28,149 nt of DNA from a virus: positions 1-28,149 of IMG/VR virus record IMGVR_UViG_3300042868_011342; one strand, written 5' to 3'. Of this stretch, positions 20,818 through 28,102 are shown piece by piece (the first letter of the stretch is position 1; each line of letters opens with the position of its first letter). The notes below the pieces were generated by a model that saw only the letters and a program-made list of their open reading frames with translations, was not told the DNA's origin and ran no database searches. A program made the position numbers and the translations under genes.

Positions 20818-21255
20818 TCAGGCACTAACGTTTACCCCTTCCAAAATACTTACCTGCAACTCCGCACTAACCGTAATGTAGGTTTGGTCGGCCCAGGTAT
20901 CGGTACCTAGTGTAGTACTAGAAACTACCGCTTGGGCTACGCCCGCTGTGTTTAGTTGCACCTGGCCGTCAAACACCCCGCGTAGCCACGTACGCCATGT
21001 AAGCAGGTCGGCGTATTTGCGGCTCATGTCGGCAACCTCGTTAAGGTAAATGGTTACCGATACGGTAAGCACCGTAGTGCGGCTACCCCCCGTGCCGTAG
21101 GTAATCGAGTCGCCGCCCGGTACGCATACCGCGGCGGGTACTACGGCGAGGTTATCGGGCGGGGTTGCATGGGTTGCCCGTAGGGCATAGCCCGCTGGTT
21201 TGGTAGCGGCGGCAAGCCGAGCGGCTACGGCGGTGTGGATTACTAGGTCGTCCAT
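20818..21255 (-). CDS. Probable tail terminator protein
   Basis: This 145-residue alpha/beta protein sits between the connector and the tail tube. It has an N-terminal helix (LVIHTAVAARLAAAT), a beta sheet with TYGTGGSRTTVLTVSVTIYL and a central helix (RKYADLLTWRTWLRGVF), as expected for tail terminators (lambda U-like) that cap the tube below the connector. Assignment is by position and fold pattern. The start shares an A with the previous stop (TAATG). Confidence 0.5.
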   Translation of the reverse strand: MDDLVIHTAVAARLAAATKPAGYALRATHATPPDNLAVVPAAVCVPGGDSITYGTGGSRTTVLTVSVTIYLNEVADMSRKYADLLTWRTWLRGVFDGQVQLNTAGVAQAVVSSTTLGTDTWADQTYITVSAELQVSILEGVNVSA

Positions 21256-21851
21256 TACGCTTGGATACCAAACCTATTGCGGTAGGGCTCTAAAAGGACT
21301 TGGGCTTCTGGGTGCAGGGCTCGGCTCATGCGCATAACCCCGCCCAAATCCTGGCTACCGATAACGCCAAAGGGGGCGGTGCGGCTCGACCATACGGCGC
21401 CCGCTTGGATAAGTGCGGCTTGCTTAACGGCGCTTGGCACCGAGGGCCAACCAAATACGCCCGTAATCTTAACCGCGCTTAGGGTAAGTGGGAAAAGTTT
21501 AGGCTCGTTAGGGGCGGTATCTACCTCCGTATAGGGGCGGCTATCCAATGAGGCGTTGCGCGGCATAAGCACGTAATCGGTGCTTGCCCACGTGGTTTCG
21601 TAGGTGCCGTTGCCATCGTCGTCGGTTTGTAGGCTCGATACGCTAACGATAGGGTCGGTAAGCGTAAATACTAGGCTGGGCGCGGTGTAGTAGCGGGTTT
21701 GGCTAGCGGTTTGCCCAAACCCGACTTTGGTATCGCAATAGTTGTTAATAAGTTGGTCGGTAGCATCAAGCACCGATTGCAGCGCGCTATCGTCGGTGCT
21801 ATCGGTAATACCTACGCTGGCCTTAAACTCGGCAAGGGTTGCATAACTCAT
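21255..21851 (-). CDS. Head-tail connector protein, gp6-like
   Basis: The 198-residue protein begins SYATLAEFKASVGITDSTDDSALQSVLDATDQLINNYCD, the classical start of phage gp6-like connectors, and has the helical C-terminus VPSAVKQAALIQAGAVW. It forms a ring under the portal. The start is 2 nt after the previous stop (TAACTATG). A separate head-closure protein was not found. Confidence 0.8.
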   Translation of the reverse strand: MSYATLAEFKASVGITDSTDDSALQSVLDATDQLINNYCDTKVGFGQTASQTRYYTAPSLVFTLTDPIVSVSSLQTDDDGNGTYETTWASTDYVLMPRNASLDSRPYTEVDTAPNEPKLFPLTLSAVKITGVFGWPSVPSAVKQAALIQAGAVWSSRTAPFGVIGSQDLGGVMRMSRALHPEAQVLLEPYRNRFGIQA

Positions 21852-21853
21852 AG

Positions 21854-22123
21854 TTAGTTATTACCTACTTTAAGAATCTGGGCGGTTTCGGTACCGGTGG
21901 AGGTGCGGCCGTAAAGTTTGGCGTTAGGCGGGAGCACAATCTCAATAAACCCGTCGGCATTGGCTAGGTTAAAGCCGTTGGCGGTGGTTACGTTATCGCC
22001 GCCAAGCCAGATAGAACCCGCGCCGCTATGGTGGATAAATACGCGGCAACCGTCGGTATCGGCTTGCACCAAAAGGGTAGCGGTAGTAGTAACGCTTACC
22101 TGGGCGCTGCTAATCTCTGCCAT
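21854..22123 (-). CDS. Small beta-rich head protein
   Basis: The 89-residue protein contains TLLVQADTDGCRVFIHHSGAGSIWLGGDNVTTANGFNL then IEIVLPPNAKLYGRTSTGT. This pattern (HxSGxGxIxLGGxxVTTxNG) is common to a small beta-sandwich family of phage structural proteins. It probably decorates the head or a fibre; exact place unknown. It lies between capsid and connector genes. Confidence 0.6.
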   Translation of the reverse strand: MAEISSAQVSVTTTATLLVQADTDGCRVFIHHSGAGSIWLGGDNVTTANGFNLANADGFIEIVLPPNAKLYGRTSTGTETAQILKVGNN

Positions 22124-22126
22124 GCC

Positions 22127-22357
22127 TTAACCCCGCTTTCGCTTTACTTTGGTTGCGCGCTCAATAGGTGCAATAACCGCCGCCTCCTCGCGCGGCTCCT
22201 CGGGCATTGTAGCGGGTGCAATAGGTAGCGGCACCGCGTAGCCATGTGCAATAAGTGCGTTGGCCTCATCGGCGGGCAAATCTGCAACGCCGCCCCTTGG
22301 CGGCCATGCGACGCCATTGCGTAGGCCCGTAATGTGGTTAAGCATTTTTACTAGCAT
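22127..22357 (-). CDS. Small head-region protein, 76 aa
   Basis: From MLVKMLNHITGLRNGVAWPP the N-terminal half (GLRNGVAWPPRGGVADLPADEANALIAHGYA) matches a short module often coded next to phage capsid genes. The rest is an acidic then basic tail (REEAAVIAP, KVKRKRG). Function unproven. AAGGGGGTACGC marks the start at 22357; the open frame to 22399 runs into the intergenic hairpin and is rejected. Confidence 0.6.
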   Translation of the reverse strand: MLVKMLNHITGLRNGVAWPPRGGVADLPADEANALIAHGYAVPLPIAPATMPEEPREEAAVIAPIERATKVKRKRG

Positions 22358-22378
22358 GCGTACCCCCTTAATGGCATT

Positions 22379-22406
22379 GGGGGGCTTGGCGCATGCCAAA
22401 CCCCCC
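22379..22406 (-). promoter_or_regulatory. Strong hairpin after capsid gene
   Basis: On the minus strand GGGGGGTTTGGC (22406 to 22395), loop ATGC, then GCCAAGCCCCCC (22390 to 22379) make a 12-bp stem with a single U:G pair. It is 28 bases after the capsid stop. No U-run follows, so a partial block, RNase processing point or mRNA stabiliser for capsid message is more likely than a classical terminator. Confidence 0.6.
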
Positions 22407-22434
22407 GTTGCCTATCTAAAAGCCGAGTTGGCTA

Positions 22435-23574
22435 TTAGACGTTTGCGCCCTTAAAGGACTTAACGGCCGAGGCTTCGATAAGCCCGGTTACGCCACGTAC
22501 CTGGATACGGTACGTAATAAGCCCGTAGTTAAAGGCAAAGTCGGCGCTGGAAGCGATTTCTACACCGCCCACAACAACCGTTTTTACGCTGCCCAAATCT
22601 CCAAAGACCAAAGAGAGGGCTTCGTCGCCCGTATCGGCAAGGGCGCCCGAGTAAATCGGGAAGCCAAGCACGGTATCAGGGCGGCCAAGGTCGCCTGGTA
22701 CAAAGATTGGTCGGTTCTGGCTATCAAGCAACTTCATAATGCCGCCAATGGTGGCATCGTTAGCAATAAAGCCGCGCTTTGGGGCTCGGCGGTACTGCTG
22801 CTTAACCGAGTAAATAAGGTCAACCAGGTCGGCATACACCGGCGCAACGGCTGCGCCCTGCTTACCAACCGTAGCCGCTGCGGCAACGGCTGGGCCGGCA
22901 ACTGCACCGTGTGCAATACCGACTTCCTGGCCCGCCTTATCGGCAACAAAAGCCGCAATGTCGAAGGCCGCATCTTGCACCAGTTCCTGGCTAATCTGGA
23001 GGAGCGTTGCGTACTTCGCTGGCGTAAGCGAAAGGTTAGAAAGCGTACCGTCGCTCTCGTTAATCTGGCCCGCCTCGGAAACTGCCGCGGCTGTGCCCAG
23101 CGCGGTTACGCGCGGGAGCAAAATGTTATTGCCGTTCGAGGCGCGGATAATCTCAACCACGTCCGCATTAAGGAACGGGTTCACCTGCCCGGCAACAACG
23201 TTTACGCGGTTTGCAACGGTAACTGGGTTGCCCAGACCGGTGCTCTTAGTAACGTCGCGTACCTCAAAGGTGCGCTCGCCGCCCTCGCGGGCAAGCCGGC
23301 GGAGTTCGGCTGCATCGTCGCTAGCCTCAACCTTTGGCGCCATGGCCGTTGCAAACTCGGCGCGTGCCGAGTCGGCGGCGGCTCGGGCCTCGGTGGCCTC
23401 GCGCTCGGACTTAATAACGTTGGCAAGGGTTGACGCCTCGGTTGTGAGGGCATCAAATCGAGCCTGGGCCTCGCCCGTTAGGGCCTCGCCCTTATCGGCG
23501 GTAGCCTCAACCAGGGCCGTAGCCTCGGTCAAAAGCGCCGCGCGCTTTTCGCTAAGTTTCTTAATGTCTGCCAT
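22435..23574 (-). CDS. Major capsid protein (HK97 fold)
   Basis: The 379-residue protein has an N-terminal helical, charged delta-domain-like part (residues 1-100, cut off by the protease in this family), then GNPVTVANRVNVV, FLNADVVEIIRASNGNNILLPRV and typical HK97 core segments (TPAKYATLLQISQELVQDAAFDIAAF, RRAPKRGFIANDATIGGIMKLLDSQNRPIFVP, FGDL). A cleavage site near residues 100-110 is expected. It follows the protease gene after a 115-base gap, and its leader is A-rich (GCGAGAAAAACAAAA) instead of a consensus ribosome site. Confidence 0.9.
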   Translation of the reverse strand: MADIKKLSEKRAALLTEATALVEATADKGEALTGEAQARFDALTTEASTLANVIKSEREATEARAAADSARAEFATAMAPKVEASDDAAELRRLAREGGERTFEVRDVTKSTGLGNPVTVANRVNVVAGQVNPFLNADVVEIIRASNGNNILLPRVTALGTAAAVSEAGQINESDGTLSNLSLTPAKYATLLQISQELVQDAAFDIAAFVADKAGQEVGIAHGAVAGPAVAAAATVGKQGAAVAPVYADLVDLIYSVKQQYRRAPKRGFIANDATIGGIMKLLDSQNRPIFVPGDLGRPDTVLGFPIYSGALADTGDEALSLVFGDLGSVKTVVVGGVEIASSADFAFNYGLITYRIQVRGVTGLIEASAVKSFKGANV

Positions 23575-23689
23575 TTTTGTTTTTCTCGCTTTCTTACTAT
23601 TGGTTTTTACTAAATGTTTTGTACCGCTCGGGGGGATAACTAACCGCGGGCTCGCCTACTAGGGGCGGCGGGGCGGTGCCTCGTGCCCG
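23575..23689 (-). other. Longest intergenic region, upstream of capsid gene
   Basis: These 115 bases run from the protease stop to the capsid ATG. The first half is GC-rich and could fold. The second half is A-rich on the minus strand, with AACATTTAGTAAAAACCAATAG. I find no convincing -35/-10 pair, though an independent capsid promoter or a processing site is plausible. Confidence 0.4.
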
Positions 23690-24922
23690 TTAAATACTGT
23701 CGCTTTCCAGTTTGGCAAGGGCAAGCCGAGCCGCGGCAATGCTGCGGTCAATCTCAACCGGCTTTGGCGCAAGCGCCATACGCACGGCGTCGATAACCTC
23801 AACCTCGTCGGGGCTTAGGCTCTTACCTGCTTTTACTGTTTCAAGCGTCGAGATAAGCCGCTCGGCGTTTACGCCAATGCGGGCCTCGGCAACTTTGCGC
23901 ACGGCGCTAAGGCCAAGGGTTGCGGGGTAGGCGGGCTGGTGCCCGCTCAAAATAGAAACCTCAAAAAGGTTTACCTCGGTAAGGGTGCGGGTTTCGCCGT
24001 CCCAAGTATCGCCGCCCTTGGGCACCGTAAAGCCAAAACTCATACCCATAGCCTTAGCCTCGTGGGTAAGTTTGCTAATAACGGCGGCTGCATCGGGGTC
24101 GGCTGGGTCTAGTTTGGCCTCAACGCGCAACCCCTGCAAATCCTCGGTTAGGGTAAGGCGCCCGCTCGCGGTGCTTGCAAGCATGCGGCTTTCATCGTGC
24201 CCGTGCAGGAACTTAACCACGCGCTCGGCCTTGGCTACGCGGTTAAGCGTACGCTTAAATGCACCTGGTTTAATGGTTTCGGTAAAGGGCAACCCAGCGG
24301 AAGGTTCGCCGTATAGGGCGGCGTAGCCGGTAAAAACCTTTTGCCCGTCCTGCTCGGTAAGCCTAAACTCGCCAAGCCCAAGGTTGCGGGTTTCAATGTC
24401 CTTAGCGCTACCGCGCGTTGGCGCGCCCTGCTCGGCGGGTGCGGCTGGGCTTTCCTCGGGGGCGGCCTCCTCGGCGGTATCCTCGGTTACGTCGTTTGGC
24501 TGGTTTTCCTCTTGCAGGTACTCGGTAGGGGTTTTGGCTTCTAGCCCCAACTCCCTAGCCATAGCGATTACCTCGGGGTCGTTATCTATGGCGCACTCAA
24601 TCCCGTTAGGGGTAGCCTCGCCCTTAATGCCGTACTCGGCAATAAGCGCTTCATACTTAGCGCGCTTAAAGGCAAGCCCTACGTTAGGGCCGCGCCCGGC
24701 GCCCTCAAAATCATTAAGGTATACGGCCTCTACGCCCGCTACGCCGTACTCCTGCAACCATGCGCGGGTTTCCTCTAACCGCTCAATAGGGCGCGCGCTT
24801 ACGACGATAAGTTGCGCATCGCCCTCCATTACCTCGGCGTTAAGGTAGTTAATAAGCGGCGTATTAGGCTCGTTATTATCGAGCGCTAGCGTGCCGTCAA
24901 TGTCTACGATTTTATACGCCAT
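23690..24922 (-). CDS. HAD phosphatase-prohead protease fusion
   Basis: The 410-residue protein is a single uninterrupted frame. Residues 1-135 form a HAD-type phosphatase like the polynucleotide 3'-phosphatase domain: IVDIDGT (Asp7, Asp9), VVSARP (Ser42), Lys86-Lys89 and IDNDP (Asp113, Asp115). An acidic Pro/Ala linker (137-175) follows. Residues 180-340 are the HK97-type U35 protease: LHGHDESRML (His240 or 242), MGMSFGF (Ser295), LFEVSILS (Glu321) and GHQPAYP. The protease matures the head shell. The HAD part may ride into the prohead, but its substrate is unknown. The portal gene overlaps by 11 nt. Confidence 0.85.
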   Translation of the reverse strand: MAYKIVDIDGTLALDNNEPNTPLINYLNAEVMEGDAQLIVVSARPIERLEETRAWLQEYGVAGVEAVYLNDFEGAGRGPNVGLAFKRAKYEALIAEYGIKGEATPNGIECAIDNDPEVIAMARELGLEAKTPTEYLQEENQPNDVTEDTAEEAAPEESPAAPAEQGAPTRGSAKDIETRNLGLGEFRLTEQDGQKVFTGYAALYGEPSAGLPFTETIKPGAFKRTLNRVAKAERVVKFLHGHDESRMLASTASGRLTLTEDLQGLRVEAKLDPADPDAAAVISKLTHEAKAMGMSFGFTVPKGGDTWDGETRTLTEVNLFEVSILSGHQPAYPATLGLSAVRKVAEARIGVNAERLISTLETVKAGKSLSPDEVEVIDAVRMALAPKPVEIDRSIAAARLALAKLESDSI

Positions 24923-26123
24923 TATTATTATCTCCCTCTGGTTGCTCGCCTACAATGCCAATGTTTAGCGGCTGCCTAAACTCGTCGCCCGCTGGGCCAA
25001 TCGGCGCCCGGTCTTCAAGTTGCCTAATCTCATTAAGGCTTAACCAGCCGTTATTAAGCGCTACCGCGTACGCATCGTACCGCTCCTTAGTCATTGGGCG
25101 TAGCAGCGCATCAACGTTAAACTTTACAAAGGTAGTATTACCTACAATAAGCCGTTGTAGCCCAGCCTCCACGCGTGCGATAAGTGGGCCAAGCCCAAGG
25201 CGTAGCCACTCGGCACTTACTACTTCCAGGCTGTTGTATGAGGTATTGCCGCCCGGGTATTGCAAAAGGTGCAGCGGTACGCCGTACAATCGAGCGATAG
25301 CCTCGGTACCCCATGCCATAGTTTCGATCATCTGCATGTCGCTAATCTTGGCGCTAAGGCTGGCAAAATCCGCCCCCCCGCTCAATACCGCTACGCGGTG
25401 CATGCGGTCGACGCCTTCGTGGTTGCGCCCAAAGGCGGCCCGCAATGTTTGGGCTTGCTCTTGGGTAAGTTCGCCCGGCACCTTAATAATGCCGCTAGGG
25501 GCTGCGCCCTGCTCATAAAACTTAGCGGCGTATACCTGGGTTGCGGAGGCAAGCCCGAGCGTTACGCGGTGGTGCTCAACGGGGCTAAGGCCGCGTAGGT
25601 TTTCGCCGTAGGCAAAAAGCGTAATGTGCACAATGGCGTCGGCGCCAAAAGTTGCCGCGCCCTCATTGCTAGTAATGCGATAGGTTGGCGTACCATCGTG
25701 CGCTTGGTGCACCTCAACCTTACGCGGGTCGAGCACGCGAACCTCCAACACCTCGCCCAAATCATTGCGTACGGTAAGCAGAAAGGCGTTCCCATCTAGG
25801 AGGAGGCTAGTAACGATACGGTGCCGCAAATCAAAACCCGTAAAGTTCGGATTATTTGGGATAGGGCGGTCAAACCATAGCGGGCGCCGTACGGTTCGGC
25901 GCTCGCCGTTATCCCTAATGTATGCGCCCCAAGGTAGGCTGGCTACGGTATCGGCGTAAAGTTTTACGGCCGCATACACCGCGCCAATGCTGGTGGCGTT
26001 ATCCTGGTTAATGGCAACGCCGGCTACGCGCCCGCCCGAGTCTTTCCACCAATCGTTAGCCCAGCCGCCGCCAATGGCGCGCTGCTCATTATCGCGCCCG
26101 AGAATACGGTCAATGATTCCCAT
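24912..26123 (-). CDS. Portal protein (HK97 family)
   Basis: The 403-residue protein has the portal pattern: VYAAVKLYADTVASLPWGAY near residues 49-68, NPNFTGFDLRHRIVTSLLLDGNAFLL, VHITLFAYGENLRGLSP, and IARLYGVPLHLLQ near the wing/stem, then the C-terminal NNGWLSLNEIRQLEDRAPIGPAGDEF. It forms the dodecameric ring at the DNA-entry vertex. AAGGAGTTT precedes the ATG, 9 nt after the terminase stop. Confidence 0.92.
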   Translation of the reverse strand: MGIIDRILGRDNEQRAIGGGWANDWWKDSGGRVAGVAINQDNATSIGAVYAAVKLYADTVASLPWGAYIRDNGERRTVRRPLWFDRPIPNNPNFTGFDLRHRIVTSLLLDGNAFLLTVRNDLGEVLEVRVLDPRKVEVHQAHDGTPTYRITSNEGAATFGADAIVHITLFAYGENLRGLSPVEHHRVTLGLASATQVYAAKFYEQGAAPSGIIKVPGELTQEQAQTLRAAFGRNHEGVDRMHRVAVLSGGADFASLSAKISDMQMIETMAWGTEAIARLYGVPLHLLQYPGGNTSYNSLEVVSAEWLRLGLGPLIARVEAGLQRLIVGNTTFVKFNVDALLRPMTKERYDAYAVALNNGWLSLNEIRQLEDRAPIGPAGDEFRQPLNIGIVGEQPEGDNNNGV

Positions 26124-26132
26124 AAACTCCTT

Positions 26133-27752
26133 TTATAGTTCGAGGTACTCAACCTTTGGCCGCGGCTTTTCTGCCGGCGTGCTACCTAGGGTAGCAGCCC
26201 TACCCCATGCCATGATAGTTGCCACGCACAAGTCTATTTTTTTGCCGCTATCTTTCCCCTTACGTACCTGCACCCCGTACCTAGTTTGGTAAGGCGTAGC
26301 GTTCATTACGTGCCGCGAAAGGCGGGGGTCGCCATCATGTTTAAGGCGGCCATTAACTACCGCATCGTAAAAGGCGGCGGTAGCCGGGGTCATACGGGCG
26401 GGGCTTTGCGGGTGCTCAACTACGGGCAAGCCCTCGGTTTGCCATCGCTCCATGGTGGCTTGCCAACGGTAGGGGTCGCAATCTATCTCCTTAACGGCGT
26501 AGGTTTTGCATAACTCAACCATGCGCAACTCTACCTCCTCAACGGGTACCCGCCAGGATAGGTCGTCGATAGGGCGCTCCCAATGCCCAAGTACAAACAC
26601 CGCCCCGTCGGTAATCCGCACGCCTACAATGGCCGTACTATCGTTAGAAAATGAGCCGTCAAACCCGATAACCAAAGGCTCGCCCTCGGCTAGCACTAGC
26701 GTTGCATCGGCGCACTTATCCCAGGTACCAGCCGGCAAAAAGGCGGCGCCGCTCGCCGTAAACTGGTTAAGGCGCTTGGTGCGAAACTCGGCCTCGGGGG
26801 TGCGCTTTTGCGCGCTGGTTAAATCATCAAGCGATAAAAGCGGCGGCTCGGATAGTAGCCCAGGGTTGGCTTGGGCCCATTTATCGGGGTTGCCGTAGGC
26901 ATCGTCGTCGGCCTCAAACCACGCCATGCCCAGGGTAGGGTCGTCGTTTTCGCCCGCAATGCGGCGGCGCGCCAACTGGTAAAGGGTGTAGGCAATCGAG
27001 TCCATGCCGGTTTGGTCGGTGCGTTGCCCAGCCGTAGTAATCGCCAAAAATAGCGGGCTGCGCCGTGCGCCCATGCTTAGGCTTAGCACGTCAAAAAGGT
27101 CGCGGTTTGGCCATGCCGCCAACTCATCGGCTAGTACCAGGGTTGCGCTTAGCCCCTCCTTGGTATACGCCTCCGAGGATAGCGCCCGCCAAATCGTACC
27201 CGTAGGCTTAAACTCTAACGTATCCCTAAATACCTTTATTTGCTCGGCAAGCATGGGGCTCATTTCAACCGCCCGCTTGGCGTGCGCCATAACTAGTTTG
27301 GCTTGGTCGCGGTCGGCGGCCGCGCTGTAAATCTCGCCGCCGTTATCCCCAAACAAACCCAGCGCCAAGGGCACCGTGGATAGCAGCGCGGTTTTGCCGT
27401 TTTTACGGGCGGCGCCAATCATGTAAAAGCGGTGCGTATAGGTACCGTCGGCTTTGCGGGCTAAGGCATGCCGTAATAACTCGCGTTGCCAGGGCCTAAA
27501 AACCATAGGCTCGCCCGATAAGCCTCCTATCGAGTCTTTGGCAATCGGTACCAGGGCCTCCCCAAACTCGGCTACCTGCTCGCCTTGGCTGCGCGCTAAA
27601 TCCTCAACCGAGGTAGGGGTTAGCCATCTTGGCGGCCATTGGGTAGGGCCGAGAACTTTTCCCGAAACTCCTCCAGCAATGTGCGCGCTTGCACCATTGC
27701 GATACCCAGCCTTGCCCGGTCGCTTGGCGTTAGCCCTAGTACGGTTAGCCAT
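26133..27752 (-). CDS. Terminase large subunit
   Basis: From ATG 27752 the enzyme has 539 residues. Its ATPase carries GAARKNGKT (Walker A, residues 113-121), LVLADE (Walker B, Asp209-Glu210) and TTAG (239-242). The nuclease has GFDGSFSND (Asp365), EIDCDPYRW (Asp424) and KIDLCV (Asp507), a Terminase_1-type layout. It translocates DNA and cuts at packaging ends. The start has AGAGGG and GGAGG just upstream, so the first 44 residues, basic and disordered, overlap the small subunit gene by 133 nt. The open frame to 27791 lacks such a site. Confidence 0.93.
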   Translation of the reverse strand: MANRTRANAKRPGKAGYRNGASAHIAGGVSGKVLGPTQWPPRWLTPTSVEDLARSQGEQVAEFGEALVPIAKDSIGGLSGEPMVFRPWQRELLRHALARKADGTYTHRFYMIGAARKNGKTALLSTVPLALGLFGDNGGEIYSAAADRDQAKLVMAHAKRAVEMSPMLAEQIKVFRDTLEFKPTGTIWRALSSEAYTKEGLSATLVLADELAAWPNRDLFDVLSLSMGARRSPLFLAITTAGQRTDQTGMDSIAYTLYQLARRRIAGENDDPTLGMAWFEADDDAYGNPDKWAQANPGLLSEPPLLSLDDLTSAQKRTPEAEFRTKRLNQFTASGAAFLPAGTWDKCADATLVLAEGEPLVIGFDGSFSNDSTAIVGVRITDGAVFVLGHWERPIDDLSWRVPVEEVELRMVELCKTYAVKEIDCDPYRWQATMERWQTEGLPVVEHPQSPARMTPATAAFYDAVVNGRLKHDGDPRLSRHVMNATPYQTRYGVQVRKGKDSGKKIDLCVATIMAWGRAATLGSTPAEKPRPKVEYLEL

Positions 27753-28102
27753 TTGTAAACCCTCTCCTCCGTTGCCGTGCGCATACCCCAAGCCGGGTGG
27801 GCATAGGCATAGTTTTTATCCGTATACAAAACCAGCCCGTCGCTTTCTAGCCTAGCGGTTAGTTGCGCTAGGAGCGCCTCATCGCGGCATAGCATCGTAA
27901 GCGCCTCGCGGTCGCTCTCGGCTAGCCAATCGCACGCCGTGGTAATCCTAGCCCAAACCCCTTGGGCAATCGGGTCTAGGCCCTCGGGCATGGTTGCGTA
28001 ATCGAGCGGTTGCACCCCTTTACCCTGCTTAGCCGGCATGCGGCTAGGCTGCAAGGTACCGCGCTTTGCCTTTACCTCATTGGGTATTGCCTTACGCCCC
28101 AT
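27620..28102 (-). CDS. Terminase small subunit (P27 family)
   Basis: The 160-residue protein begins MGRKAIPNEVKAKRGTLQPS and has KWLTVLGLTPSDRARLG near the C-terminus, both hallmarks of P27-type small terminases. It binds the packaging site and hands DNA to the large subunit. The start follows GGGGGG nine bases upstream, inside a 16-bp palindrome. It is the first gene of the structural operon and lies 47 bases from the right end. Confidence 0.85.
   Translation of the reverse strand: MGRKAIPNEVKAKRGTLQPSRMPAKQGKGVQPLDYATMPEGLDPIAQGVWARITTACDWLAESDREALTMLCRDEALLAQLTARLESDGLVLYTDKNYAYAHPAWGMRTATEERVYKWLTVLGLTPSDRARLGIAMVQARTLLEEFREKFSALPNGRQDG

Noticed and set aside
22958-23662. Plus-strand frame of 234 codons opposite the capsid gene
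   Set aside because: The minus strand has a clear HK97-type capsid protein here; the other frame is an Ala/Ser-rich shadow.
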